NCBI GenBank assembly: GCA_040004035.1
Contig: JAMPLN010000005.1
DNA length: 64,000 bases
Strand: one strand, 5' to 3'
Source of the DNA: Microcoleus vaginatus_C
Lineage (GTDB): Bacteria > Cyanobacteriota > Cyanobacteriia > Cyanobacteriales > Microcoleaceae
Positions 33,713 through 41,822 of the stretch are shown here, piece after piece. The number at the start of each line of letters is the position of its first letter. Position 1 is the stretch's first letter. The position numbers were made by a program, and so were the translations under genes. The notes under the pieces are model-generated. The model saw only the letters and a program-made list of their open reading frames with translations. It ran no database searches and had not been told where the DNA came from.

Positions 33713-34361
33713 GTTTATTCCCGCTAAAGTATCCCGCACGCTTCCTTGTTTTCACTTCTGTTTTTTCCGTCAGTCCCCCGCCACCCGGCTGGGGGTGGAG
33801 GACCACGATCGACTGAAGGGATTGCGGTGAGGGAAAGCGGGGCGGGTATTACCGCTTTCCAACCTATAATTGAGGGCTGTTCGTGAGTGTCTTACGACCT
33901 GCAACGCAGCCCAAACCTGTAATGGACGATCACCCTGTCAAGATCAGCCTTGATTGATTGGAGACTCCGTAACAGAGCCCAAGTTAAATATTTAATCTCG
34001 ATCGGTTCAATTTCAGGTTAATGCCCCGGTTTTAAATGGTACTTCTGATATAGAGAAATTTAAGCAGACTCCCTACTTACGTATTTAACTGTTTCTAGTG
34101 TAGTTTGGCAACCTGCTGAGTGTCTGCCACTGAGAAATTTTTGCACAAAATTTCACAGTTCCTCCGATCGATTTTTTTTACTGTACCTTTTGAGAAACAC
34201 AAGGAACACGGGAAGCCGCACAAGGAAGACAAGAACCTAACTACAGTTTTATTGAACTGTAGCAGGTGCGATCGCCCGGACGCCAAAGTGTCTCAAATTC
34301 TCACCCTTAACCTTAAATTTAACACTTTACCTATAACCCTGTACTTTAAACAGCGCTACAC
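33713..34361. other. Intergenic region, no gene recognised
   Basis: This 650-base gap holds a GC-rich inverted stretch around CCGCCACCCGGCTGGGGG (33778-33800) and the promoter region of the response regulator. The 81-codon open frame at 34120-34365 has no recognisable character. I looked for a tRNA or small RNA here and saw no convincing cloverleaf. Confidence 0.5.
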
Positions 34362-34799
34362 TTAAATGTTTGGCTCCGCCTCACGAGGCACAGGCAAAGG
34401 ATGAGTCAAGAAAGCGTATTCTTGAACTACCTTTGAGTTTAGGAGATGTTCCTGAATAATTCTCTCAATGACGGGTGGAGTAACGTCGCGATACCACACT
34501 CCGTCTGGATAGACTACCATAATCGGACCAGACGCGCATACTCGCAGGCAATTGGCTTTCGTGCGAAAGACGCAGGTTGGTCGAGTGGCACTTGGCTTGT
34601 CCAACCCCAATTCTTGCAAGCGTTTTTTTAAGTAATTCCACGCCTCCAGACTGGTTTGCCGATCGCAGCACTTGGGCACGGTTTGGTCGGCACAAATAAA
34701 AATATGCCGCTCGATTTGAGCGATTCCCAGGCTTTGGACGCAAGCGCTCAAGCCTTGGCTGCAAGATTCCTCGTTATTTTCTGTCATTGTCTTCATCAA
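34362..34799 (-). CDS. Thioredoxin-fold [2Fe-2S] ferredoxin
   Basis: A 145-residue protein of the thioredoxin-like ferredoxin family. Cysteines lie in HIFICADQTVPKCCDRQTSL (residues about 38-47) and in VFRTKANCLRVCASGP (about 77-83), spaced as needed to hold a [2Fe-2S] cluster, and the segment MVVYPDGVWYRDVTPPVIER is the usual end of the fold. Such proteins are electron carriers of mostly unknown partners. The N-terminal about 30 residues are an extra, non-conserved extension. It is divergent from groES. Confidence 0.85.
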   Translation of the reverse strand: MMKTMTENNEESCSQGLSACVQSLGIAQIERHIFICADQTVPKCCDRQTSLEAWNYLKKRLQELGLDKPSATRPTCVFRTKANCLRVCASGPIMVVYPDGVWYRDVTPPVIERIIQEHLLNSKVVQEYAFLTHPLPVPREAEPNI

Positions 34800-34878
34800 T
34801 CAAAAGTAATTGGTTAGCGGTCTAAAGTCATCACCACAGCCCCCACTCCCACCTCTCCTTGGCTCCAACTCATGCTCG

Positions 34879-34894
34879 GTTCGGGAACCCGTAC
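34879..34894 (+). promoter_or_regulatory. K-box upstream of groESL
   Basis: GTTCGGGAACCCGTAC fits the cyanobacterial K-box consensus GTTCGG-NNAN-CCNNAC at every fixed position. In other cyanobacteria the K-box is a positive element for light- and heat-induction of groESL. It lies about 40 bases upstream of the CIRCE element. Confidence 0.8.
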
Positions 34895-34932
34895 TGACAA
34901 CTAAGTTGCGATCGACCCTGACTAAAGCTAAA

Positions 34933-34959
34933 TTAGCACTCAGGAGTCGAGAGTGCTAA
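34933..34959 (+). promoter_or_regulatory. CIRCE operator (HrcA site) of groESL
   Basis: TTAGCACTC-N9-GAGTGCTAA matches CIRCE perfectly in both 9-bp arms and the 9-base spacer. HrcA represses groESL through this site; its release at high temperature induces the chaperonin. It lies 87 bases upstream of the groES start codon. Confidence 0.97.
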
Positions 34960-35045
34960 TATGTCAGTTGTAAGTAGTCCGCTGTTGCTTTCATCGTGAC
35001 CCCTGACGACTGACTCACGACAATCTGTAATCTGGAGATTTATTT

Positions 35046-35357
35046 ATGGCAGCAGTATCACTGAGTGTTTCTACCGTTAAACCGTTAGGCGAGCGCGTGT
35101 TCGTAAAAGTAAGCGCTAGCGAAGAAAAAACCGCCGGCGGCATCCTTCTGCCCGACACAGCGAAAGAAAAGCCCCAAGTAGGCGAAGTCGCGGCCGTGGG
35201 CCCTGGCAAGCGCAATGACGACGGCAGCCGCACTGAAATGGAAGTCAAAGTCGGCGACAAAGTTCTCTACTCGAAATACGCCGGCACCGACATCAAACTC
35301 GGCACAGACGAATACGTCTTGCTTGCAGAAAAAGACATTCTGGCGATCGTTAACTAA
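35046..35357 (+). CDS. groES: Co-chaperonin GroES
   Basis: A 103-residue Hsp10 that caps GroEL. The sequence STVKPLGERVFVKVSASEEK, the mobile loop TAGGILLPDTAKEKPQ, VAAVGPGKRNDDG and the end EYVLLAEKDILAIVN are all standard. CIRCE and K-box lie upstream and groL follows after 138 bases, so the pair is the groESL operon of the main (groEL1) type. GGAG at 35034-35037 lies ahead of the ATG. Confidence 0.98.
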   Translation: MAAVSLSVSTVKPLGERVFVKVSASEEKTAGGILLPDTAKEKPQVGEVAAVGPGKRNDDGSRTEMEVKVGDKVLYSKYAGTDIKLGTDEYVLLAEKDILAIVN

Positions 35358-35495
35358 TTAATTATTAGTCATCAGTCCTTAGTCATCAGTCATTAGTTTA
35401 AAGCGAACGCCGCCAAACAACTAATGACACGGGACAAATGACTAAAATCCATAATCCCCAATCCAAAATCTCAAACCCTCTCATCCCCAAAAACT

Positions 35496-37139
35496 ATGGC
35501 TAAGCGTATCATCTACAACGAAAATGCACGTCGCGCCCTCGAACGCGGTATGGACATTTTGGCCGAAGCAGTGGCCGTAACCCTCGGCCCCAAAGGTCGT
35601 AACGTGGTTCTCGAAAAGAAATTCGGAGCTCCTCAGATCGTCAATGACGGTGTTACCATCGCCAAAGAAATCGAACTAGAAGACCACGTAGAAAATACAG
35701 GCGTTGCCCTGATCCGTCAAGCAGCTTCCAAAACCAACGACGCAGCAGGCGACGGTACCACAACTGCTACCGTTTTGGCTCACGCAATGGTCAAAGAAGG
35801 TCTGCGTAACGTAGCAGCCGGCGCAAATGCGATCGCCCTCAAGCGCGGTGTTGACAAAGCAACCACGTTTTTGGTAGAAAAAATTGCCGAACACGCCAAA
35901 CAAGTAGAAGATTCCAAAGCCATCGCTCAAGTCGGCTCCATCTCTGCTGGTAACGACGATGAAGTCGGTCAAATGATTGCCAACGCAATGGACAAGGTGG
36001 GTAAAGAAGGCGTGATTTCCCTGGAAGAAGGGAAGTCTATGACCACCGAATTGGAAATCACCGAAGGGATGCGCTTCGACAAAGGCTACATTTCTCCCTA
36101 CTTCGTCACCGACACTGAGCGGATGGAAGCGATTCTAGAAGAACCCTTCATCTTGCTGACAGACAAGAAAATCGCTCTGGTACAAGATTTAGTACCTGTG
36201 CTCGAACAAGTAGCTCGTTCCGGCCGCCCGCTGTTGATCATTGCAGAAGACATTGAGAAAGAAGCTTTAGCTACCCTCGTTGTCAACAAACTGCGCGGTG
36301 TGTTGAACGTGACTGCTGTTAAAGCACCTGGTTTTGGCGATCGACGCAAAGCCATGTTAGAAGATATCGCCGTATTGACCGGCGGTCAACTAATCACCGA
36401 AGACGCCGGTTTGAAACTGGAAAATACCAAGCTCGACATGATCGGCAAAGCCCGCCGCATCACCATCACCAAAGACAGCACCACAATTGTTGCCGAAGGT
36501 AACGAAGCCGCCGTTAAGTCCCGCTGCGAACAAATTCGCCGTCAAATGGACGAAACCGAGTCTTCCTACGACAAAGAGAAACTGCAAGAACGTTTGGCCA
36601 AATTGGCTGGCGGCGTCGCAGTGATCAAAGTCGGCGCGGCTACCGAAACAGAAATGAAGGATCGCAAACTGCGTCTTGAAGATGCGATCAACGCAACCAA
36701 AGCTGCTGTCGAAGAAGGAATTGTTCCTGGTGGCGGTACAACTTTGGCTCACCTGACTCCTCAATTGGAAGAGTGGGCTAATGGCAGTCTGACTGGCGAA
36801 GAGTTGACCGGTGCATTGATTGTGGCACGGGCTCTGGCTGCTCCTCTGAAGCGGATTGCTGAAAATGCTGGTTTGAATGGTGCTGTGATTGCTGAGCGCG
36901 TCAAAGAAAAGCCGTTCAACGTCGGTTTCAACGCAGCGACAAATGAGTTTGTCGATATGTTTGAAGCTGGTATCGTTGACCCTGCGAAGGTAACTCGTTC
37001 TGCTCTGCAAAATGCCGCATCTATTGCGGGCATGGTGCTGACAACCGAGTGCATCGTCGTTGACAAGCCTGAACCGAAGGATGGCGCTGCTGCTGCTGGC
37101 GCTGGCGGCGGCATGGGCGGCGGCGACTTCGATTACTAA
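35496..37139 (+). CDS. groL: Chaperonin GroEL
   Basis: A 547-residue Hsp60. AKRIIYNENARRALERGMDI is the normal N-terminus, the ATP-binding GDGTTTATVLAHAMVKEG is present, and VVEEGIVPGGGTTLAHL is seen as AAVEEGIVPGGGTTLAHL. The C-terminus GGMGGGDFDY is a shortened Gly/Met tail, as in other groESL-linked cyanobacterial copies. It directly follows groES and shares its CIRCE/K-box control. A strong terminator follows. Confidence 0.98.
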   Translation: MAKRIIYNENARRALERGMDILAEAVAVTLGPKGRNVVLEKKFGAPQIVNDGVTIAKEIELEDHVENTGVALIRQAASKTNDAAGDGTTTATVLAHAMVKEGLRNVAAGANAIALKRGVDKATTFLVEKIAEHAKQVEDSKAIAQVGSISAGNDDEVGQMIANAMDKVGKEGVISLEEGKSMTTELEITEGMRFDKGYISPYFVTDTERMEAILEEPFILLTDKKIALVQDLVPVLEQVARSGRPLLIIAEDIEKEALATLVVNKLRGVLNVTAVKAPGFGDRRKAMLEDIAVLTGGQLITEDAGLKLENTKLDMIGKARRITITKDSTTIVAEGNEAAVKSRCEQIRRQMDETESSYDKEKLQERLAKLAGGVAVIKVGAATETEMKDRKLRLEDAINATKAAVEEGIVPGGGTTLAHLTPQLEEWANGSLTGEELTGALIVARALAAPLKRIAENAGLNGAVIAERVKEKPFNVGFNAATNEFVDMFEAGIVDPAKVTRSALQNAASIAGMVLTTECIVVDKPEPKDGAAAAGAGGGMGGGDFDY

Positions 37140-37158
37140 TTACTCGATCGTTTGATGG

Positions 37159-37183
37159 GGCGGGCTTTAGGGCCCGCCTTTTT
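37159..37183 (+). terminator. Rho-independent terminator of groESL
   Basis: GGCGGGC and GCCCGCC arms with a 6-base loop are followed by TTTTT, 19 bases after the groL stop codon. Confidence 0.9.
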
Positions 37184-37241
37184 AATAGACAAAATTGCTG
37201 TTTCCTGATGGTGACAGCAATTTTTTTTTTTGGCTGACTAA

Positions 37242-37307
37242 ACTGCTCTACCAGTGTAATAATACTGCTCTAACAGTATAATAATACTGCTCTACTGGTA
37301 TAATGAA
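37242..37307 (+). promoter_or_regulatory. Three 22-bp tandem repeats with -10-like boxes
   Basis: Units at 37242-37263, 37264-37285 and 37286-37307 share ACTGCTCTAnCnGTRTAAT. Each carries a -10-like box at the same place: TGTAAT (37255), TATAAT (37277) and TATAAT (37299). The exact 22-bp spacing and the location right before a two-gene unit suggest repeated operator sites over a promoter. Confidence 0.75.
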
Positions 37308-37353
37308 CACAGTGATTACCAGTCAAGCAATTAAATTGCAAGAGGTCAGGCCA

Positions 37354-37842
37354 ATGTCAGCCACCATCACAATTAGCCCTAGCGAAATTCGGCAGATATT
37401 TCAGCCCCGCACGTCCAGCGCTTCAAGATTTTGGGAATTGGCTCAAAAAGCAAACAATTTAGCTGTAATAATTGAAGACCGTTGGGAAAAAATTCCTGCT
37501 GAAACGCAAGAATTACTCAAAGTTTTTGCCTATGCTTTTATTGAACCCCCCCAAGGAATTAAAGAGAGGTTGCTTAAATTTGTGGGGCTTTTTTCTTTGG
37601 CTATCGCTTTACCTTGGATGGTACTTAAAGGTGAACTAGATAGTTTTGTAGCTTATATAAACGCCTTTAATAGACTTATTAATGCGATTTTGAGTGGAGT
37701 AGAACGGGAAGATATTGCTTATCAAAAAGCACTATCTGAAGCCCTGGAACAGACTTTTGCCGAGTTAGGAACTAGCGAGGCGATGACGGCGGAGGAGGCC
37801 TGTGAACGGATCAGAGCAATTTCATATCAAGCTCTCGAATAA
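37354..37842 (+). CDS. Unknown protein, first gene of an overlapping pair
   Basis: From the ATG at 37354 (AGAGGT upstream) the product has 162 residues; an ATG at 37303 inside the last repeat would add 17 but has no ribosome-binding site. It begins MSATITISPSEIRQIFQP and has an amphipathic N-terminal part and a hydrophobic stretch FVGLFSLAIALPWMVL around residue 80. The C-terminal 60 residues are acidic and helical (AYQKALSEALEQTFAELGTS). No family is recognised. It is the upstream gene of a pair with a 41-base overlap, and upstream repeats could be sites for self-regulation, as antitoxins do. That role is inference. Confidence 0.7.
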   Translation: MSATITISPSEIRQIFQPRTSSASRFWELAQKANNLAVIIEDRWEKIPAETQELLKVFAYAFIEPPQGIKERLLKFVGLFSLAIALPWMVLKGELDSFVAYINAFNRLINAILSGVEREDIAYQKALSEALEQTFAELGTSEAMTAEEACERIRAISYQALE

Positions 37843-38311
37843 CTTTGATAGAACTCAGCAAAAACTAATTCGCGATCACTATCGTAAAAATCAGGCAGGA
37901 TTAGTAAAATTTATCGAATTAATCCAAAAATTTACCAAATTTTTGAGTATTGACCCCCGTCCCCGTCCACCGTTGGGACATTTAGAGCCTTGGCCTCAAG
38001 GCTCTAGCCGTGATGGATTAGAATTCTGGAAGCTGGAGTTTAAAATGCCTCAGCTTCGCGGAGCCGCTGAACAAGGGCGACTTATATATTTGTTAGATAT
38101 TAGAAAAAAAGAAGTTGTGTTGGTGTGGATTTACACGCACGCAGAATTCGAGAAACGACCACCAGATAAGAATCTAAAGCGTTTATTGCTCGAAATTATG
38201 GAGAATTATGAAGTTTCAGATGAAAGTAAAAATTTAGACGACAGTGGAGACGGTGAAACTGGAGAGGACAAAGTTGGAGAAAATAAATCAAATGACAGTC
38301 AAGGTACATAA
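37802..38311 (+). CDS. Unknown protein, second gene of the pair, possibly RelE/ParE-like
   Basis: A 169-residue protein starting at a GTG with a strong GGAGGAGG Shine-Dalgarno (37790-37797) that lies inside the preceding gene. Residues 20-140 resemble the RelE/ParE fold in order: helix, helix, then strands (EFWKLEFKMPQLRGAAEQGR, LIYLLDIRKKEVVLVWIYTH) and a helix (DKNLKRLLLEIMEN). The basic residues R and K and the H of WIYTHAEF could be functional. The last 30 residues are acidic and probably disordered. The match is weak and read by eye; it could also be a small unrelated enzyme. Position and coupling fit a toxin gene. Confidence 0.6.
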   Translation: MNGSEQFHIKLSNNFDRTQQKLIRDHYRKNQAGLVKFIELIQKFTKFLSIDPRPRPPLGHLEPWPQGSSRDGLEFWKLEFKMPQLRGAAEQGRLIYLLDIRKKEVVLVWIYTHAEFEKRPPDKNLKRLLLEIMENYEVSDESKNLDDSGDGETGEDKVGENKSNDSQGT

Positions 38312-38357
38312 TCAAAATGTGGCTTTTATTACCTTTGAATAACCAGGCACACCAATT

Positions 38358-39020
38358 ATGAAACTTTACCACACTTCCATTTCCGCCAACTCCCGCCGCG
38401 TGTGGATCGCCCTCTTAGAAAAAAACCTCGACTTTGAATTAGTAGAAATTCACTTGGACGGCGATCACTTGCAGCCAGACTTTATCGCAATGAATCCTTT
38501 TCATCGCATCCCTGTTTTAGTCGATGATGACTTCACCGTCGTCGAGTCTCTAGCAATTCTTGACTATCTAGAAGCGAAGTATCCAGAACCGGCAATGCTG
38601 CCGAAAGCTCCGCAAGATTTGGCAGTTGTGAAAATGGTAGAATTGGTCACGGTTAACGAACTTGCGCCGACACTTTACCCCCTAAGCAGTGAAAAAATGG
38701 GATGGGGAATTCCCCAAGCGCAGGAAATCGCAAAGGCTAAGGAAAAAGTCGATACTGTGCTGAAATTCTTTGAAGGCTTGTTGGACGATCGCCCTTTTTT
38801 CGCTAGCAACAGTGTCACGTTGGCCGAGTGCGTTGCCGGCACCGTCGTGCCCTTGCTATCTTGGGTTGATGTGTCCCTAGACGGCTATCCTAAAATTCAA
38901 GCTTGGTGCGATCGACTGCTTGCCCGTCCCTCATGGCAGCAAACTCAATTCACCGAGGCAGATTTGGCGGCTTTCGCATCTCGGAGACAAAAGTTTCTCG
39001 CACAATCTGAAGCCTCATGA
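38358..39020 (+). CDS. Glutathione S-transferase family protein
   Basis: A 220-residue GST. The thioredoxin-like N-domain begins MKLYHTSISANSRRVWIALL, with the conserved cis-proline region HRIPVLVDDDFTVVESLAIL and the glutathione-binding E-S pair. The helical C-domain includes LADDRPFF (as LLDDRPFFASNSVTLAECVA) and ends in WCDRLLARPSWQQ. The class (zeta/theta-like) and substrate are not clear. Its TGA overlaps the ATG of the next gene (ATGA, 39017-39020). Confidence 0.92.
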   Translation: MKLYHTSISANSRRVWIALLEKNLDFELVEIHLDGDHLQPDFIAMNPFHRIPVLVDDDFTVVESLAILDYLEAKYPEPAMLPKAPQDLAVVKMVELVTVNELAPTLYPLSSEKMGWGIPQAQEIAKAKEKVDTVLKFFEGLLDDRPFFASNSVTLAECVAGTVVPLLSWVDVSLDGYPKIQAWCDRLLARPSWQQTQFTEADLAAFASRRQKFLAQSEAS

Positions 39021-39445
39021 ACCAATCAATTGTCAAGCGATCGCTCTTTTTCCTAGCTGTTTTCGCCTGCATCCAAATTCCCATTGCAGCAATGGGGCAG
39101 CCCGCCGCCCGATCGAACTACGAAGCAATTAACGCTAAACAGTTCCTTGCCAGTCGCAAAATTACCGTCTCCAAGCCCAAAGATATCGCCACAAAACTCT
39201 TTATTCTCGGTGAAGAATCTGAAGGCCGAAAAAGCGACCAAATTTCGGTTGAATATCCCACGCGAGAAACAGCAGTAATTGTACATACAGTCATCGGTTT
39301 AGCTGACGATTCTGTTGCCGGAATGCGACACCGCATCGAACTCCGACTCAGGCAAAATAAGTGGGAAATTGTCTGGATTGGCCGACAATCGAAGTGTCAA
39401 CCAAATCGCGGACACCAAGATTGGGCAAGCGGCCGCTGTCAGTAG
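39017..39445 (+). CDS. Exported protein of unknown function
   Basis: A 142-residue protein whose start overlaps the GST stop codon. The signal peptide MNQSIVKRSLFFLAVFACIQ (then IPIAAMGQP) probably ends near residue 27. The mature part has a beta-rich middle, ISVEYPTRETAVIVHTVIGL, and ends in RQSKCQPNRGHQDWASGRCQ with two cysteines that may pair. It looks like a small periplasmic protein common in cyanobacteria, with no assigned role. The coupling to the GST gene may only reflect compact gene packing. Confidence 0.7.
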   Translation: MNQSIVKRSLFFLAVFACIQIPIAAMGQPAARSNYEAINAKQFLASRKITVSKPKDIATKLFILGEESEGRKSDQISVEYPTRETAVIVHTVIGLADDSVAGMRHRIELRLRQNKWEIVWIGRQSKCQPNRGHQDWASGRCQ

Positions 39446-39660
39446 AAAGGTCGATCGGCTTTTTGCTTAAATTCATTCATCCCGCGTGCGTTGCCAGGAA
39501 CCAAGCTAGGACTTGACGCCATTCACGAAAAAAAGAAGCTGATAAAGATTGGCTACCGCTGCTTCCCGATAGAAATAAGTTATTGATTCGTAAGTCCCAG
39601 AAGCAGTCTGGTTCGGCGTTGTTCCCTGGCTGCGCGACCATCTTAAAACTATTTTTGGTG

Positions 39661-39693
39661 TCGATCGCTCTTTTAGTCAAAAAGAGCGATCGA
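39661..39693. terminator. Hairpin between convergent genes
   Basis: TCGATCGCTCTTTT (39661-39674) and AAAAGAGCGATCGA (39680-39693) are a perfect 14-bp pair with a 5-base loop, ten bases after the SH3 gene on the minus strand. The T-run and A-run allow termination in both directions. Confidence 0.8.
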
Positions 39694-39703
39694 ACTCACA
39701 AGT

Positions 39704-40657
39704 TTACTTACACATGATCAAATTTCCAGCCGAGATGAATCCGGCCACAGGGGCTGAAATCTCAACCCAATTGCGGTCTTCTCCATTCCTATCTTTCACT
39801 AACTGGAAATTCGGCACAAGCGTTACTTGACCGTTAGCCGCTACACCACCTTTAACCGCAGCAGTCCTTGAAGGCTCAGTGCGGATAGCTAGACCCCTCG
39901 GCGCTACGCGAGGTTCTACTTGCCGACACAGACTTACTGGGCCCGTTGCTGGTGCTGGTGCTGGTGCTGGCGCTGGTGCGGGTGCAGGCGCTGGTGCGGG
40001 TGCAGGCGCTGGTGCGGGTGCTGGTGCTGGCGCGGGTGCGGGTGCTGGTGCTGGCGCTGGTGCTGGCGCTGGTGCTGGCGCTGGTGCGGGTGCTGGTGCT
40101 GGCGCGGGTGCTGGCGCGGGTGCGGGCGCTGGTGCTGGTGCGGGCGCTGGTGTTGCTGCTGGTGCTGGTGCTGGTGCTGGCGCTGGTGCTGGTGCAGGCG
40201 CGGGTGCTGGTGCCGGTGCGGGACTTGGGGAAGGAGTTTGACTAATGGTGCACGAACCTAAATTACTTTCGTCGTTGGGATATCCGCTAGCCACATACCC
40301 TGTGACGGGAGCGGTAATTTGAATCCAAAGGCGACCGTCGGAGGCTTTAACAGAACTAGCCCCTTGGGACAGCATTACCTGAGTATTAAGTGGTACCCCG
40401 CCAACTCTAGGGGATTTGGGGTCTGGGTTCTGGCGAACGGTCAAACCTTCTTTGGGAGTGACTTTACGGCAAAGGTTGCCAGCCTGGGCTATTTGAAACG
40501 TGGCGCTATCTTCAAAGGAAATATTTTCAGCATCTGGACTGACAGGGGATGTTGATGGGGCGGCAACACCGATGGCATTCGCCTGCAAACTTCCGGCTAC
40601 GATCGCGATCGCGCCCAGCAATGCAGCGGGTTTATTCCAGCAATTCAAGTTTTTCAT
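39704..40657 (-). CDS. SH3-domain exported protein with a long Pro-Ala repeat
   Basis: A 317-residue protein. The signal peptide (MKNLNCWNKPAALLGAIAIV, cleaved near SLQANA) leads to a first bacterial SH3 domain (about residues 58-135: LCRKVTPKEGLTVRQNPDP to APVTGYVASGYP). A run of some 45 Pro-Ala units follows (about residues 143-240, at 39940-40230), and a second SH3 domain (about 243-317: LCRQVEPRVAPRGLAIRTEP to APVAGFISAGNLIMC). Two linked SH3b domains suggest cell-wall or surface binding, with the repeat as a stiff spacer. The ATG has TGAGGAG upstream. The tract is built of GGTGCT/GGCGCT hexamers and so is prone to change in copy number. Confidence 0.85.
   Translation of the reverse strand: MKNLNCWNKPAALLGAIAIVAGSLQANAIGVAAPSTSPVSPDAENISFEDSATFQIAQAGNLCRKVTPKEGLTVRQNPDPKSPRVGGVPLNTQVMLSQGASSVKASDGRLWIQITAPVTGYVASGYPNDESNLGSCTISQTPSPSPAPAPAPAPAPAPAPAPAPAPAATPAPAPAPAPAPAPAPAPAPAPAPAPAPAPAPAPAPAPAPAPAPAPAPAPAPAPAPAPAPAPAPAPAPATGPVSLCRQVEPRVAPRGLAIRTEPSRTAAVKGGVAANGQVTLVPNFQLVKDRNGEDRNWVEISAPVAGFISAGNLIMCK
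39940..40230. repeat. Hexameric minisatellite (GGTGCTGGCGCT type)
   Basis: About 45-48 copies of a 6-bp unit, encoding Pro-Ala on the minus strand. All three + frames are also open over it, giving spurious Gly-Ala, Leu-Val and Cys-Trp ORFs. Confidence 0.9.
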
Positions 40658-40915
40658 CCGTTCAACTCCTCACTTAACCACAATCATTATCTTAATTGCA
40701 CGTCAATATAGCAAAAAAATCTATTTGTCTTCCACAAAAAAGCTTTATATAACTTTTTTATGACCGCAAGTCAAGTTGTATTTATATTATTTAATGTTTG
40801 GTGAGTTGAGCGAAGACAAATAAAGCTGCTACGCCGATAAATGACTCATTATGGCAGAGCGGGGGAGAGAGAAGGCGAGAGTGTCCGAGTCGGCGAATGG
40901 GAGAGCGGGAAAGCC

Positions 40916-40953
40916 AACAGTTAACAGTCAACAGTCAACAGTCAACAGTTAAC
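40916..40953 (+). repeat. GTCAACA heptamer tandem repeat
   Basis: Five copies of AGTCAAC/AGTTAAC lie upstream of the SH3 gene (about 250 bases from its start). Confidence 0.85.
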
Positions 40954-41057
40954 TGTTTGCTAGGAATCCAAGTCCTGTGTTGTCCGTCAATATCTTGTCA
41001 GGTGTTCGTTAAACCATTTTAGCTCTCAGTTGTTGCAGTTGAGTAATATGGGTGGGG

Positions 41058-41219
41058 CTACATTTCAGGTGAATTCTTGGCAGATTCGAGACCCAGATGG
41101 TGCTTGAGATGCTGCCAGATTCTGAGTGACAGGCGATTGGCGCGATCGACCCCATCGTCGTACTGGGGTGTCGGAAGCCGGATACAGTTCTTCGATCTCC
41201 ACTGTCGATCGTACCTTAC
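41058..41219 (-). pseudogene. Decayed coding remnant, unknown family
   Basis: The minus strand between TAA (41220-41222) and TAG (41058-41060) gives 53 residues with protein-like composition: VRYDRQWRSKNCIRLPTPQY then DDGVDRANRLSLRIWQHLKH and HLGLESAKNSPEM. There is no start codon. It looks like the C-terminal end of a lost gene. I do not recognise the family. Confidence 0.3.
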
Positions 41220-41822
41220 TTAAACAAGACTTACGCACTCAAGGGCGTTAAATCAAGGGTTTGAGATTGCTTCACTACATCTTCGGAGAGAAAATCATAG
41301 TACGTGCGTCAGTCCTCTTAAAATTGTGGCAAACAGCACCAATCGCTAACCTTGACCCGATGGCGGGCGTCAATTTGATAAAATCTTCCAAAACGGAAAC
41401 TTATCGGCTTGAGACACAGTTGTGTTTTTGTGGCTAAAGCCACCCCGCCATCAGCGACAGTTGCTGTAGCTGTTTGCAAACGCTTTTGTTCCTGTGGAGA
41501 CAACCAGCACAAAACCTCCGAACAAAACCAGCCCGATCAAATCAGAAACCCAATATTTGCGCCAATTCTGATTTAATTATATTGCTATAGCAACAGCGCT
41601 CGATGTTTATGAGGTTTTCAATTGCTCAAACTAATGCGGTAGATTCCTTCGGAATGGGAGCCTATTAATGATAGGAAACATCTTTTTTGGGAATGGCGAT
41701 CGGGATTAGCGCACGCACAAGGAGAGGAAAATCCCAACTAATCTCTTCCCTTCTTCCTTCTTTCCCAAATAACTAAAGCCTTCTCTCTTCGAGAGTTAAA
41801 GCTTTCTTCCTTCTGCTATATA

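Larger units (their letters stand above)
40658..41822. other. Long intergenic region with repeats and gene remnants
   Basis: The 1.2-kb gap contains GTCAACA/GTTAACA heptamers (40916-40953), a decayed frame (41058-41219) and CTTCCTT pyrimidine tracts before the acyltransferase gene (41745-41815), which include an AAAGCCTTCTCTC/GAGAGTTAAAGCTTT inverted repeat. A 64-codon frame at 41318-41512 on the minus strand is open but has no recognisable content. Confidence 0.6.

Noticed and set aside
33713..34361. Possible tRNA or small RNA in the gap upstream of the response regulator
   Set aside because: No acceptor stem, T-loop or cloverleaf could be assembled, and no strong terminator follows.
37242..37307. 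22-bp direct repeats as plasmid-type iterons of an origin
   Set aside because: Only three units, no rep gene nearby, no DnaA boxes seen, and each unit carries a -10-like box just before a two-gene operon; an operator role is more likely.
39879..40261. Gly-Ala, Leu-Val and Cys-Trp open frames on the + strand over the SH3 gene
   Set aside because: They are translations of the hexamer array in other frames; the minus-strand protein has a signal peptide and two SH3 domains and explains the sequence.
40660..40680. ACTCCTCAC resembling the conserved loop of the small RNA Yfr1
   Set aside because: It is the reverse complement of the Shine-Dalgarno (TGAGGAG) of the SH3 gene and has no flanking stem-loops.
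41318..41512. 64-codon minus-strand frame in the 41-kb gap
   Set aside because: It could be part of a lost gene, but nothing in it supports a product and no start signal is seen.
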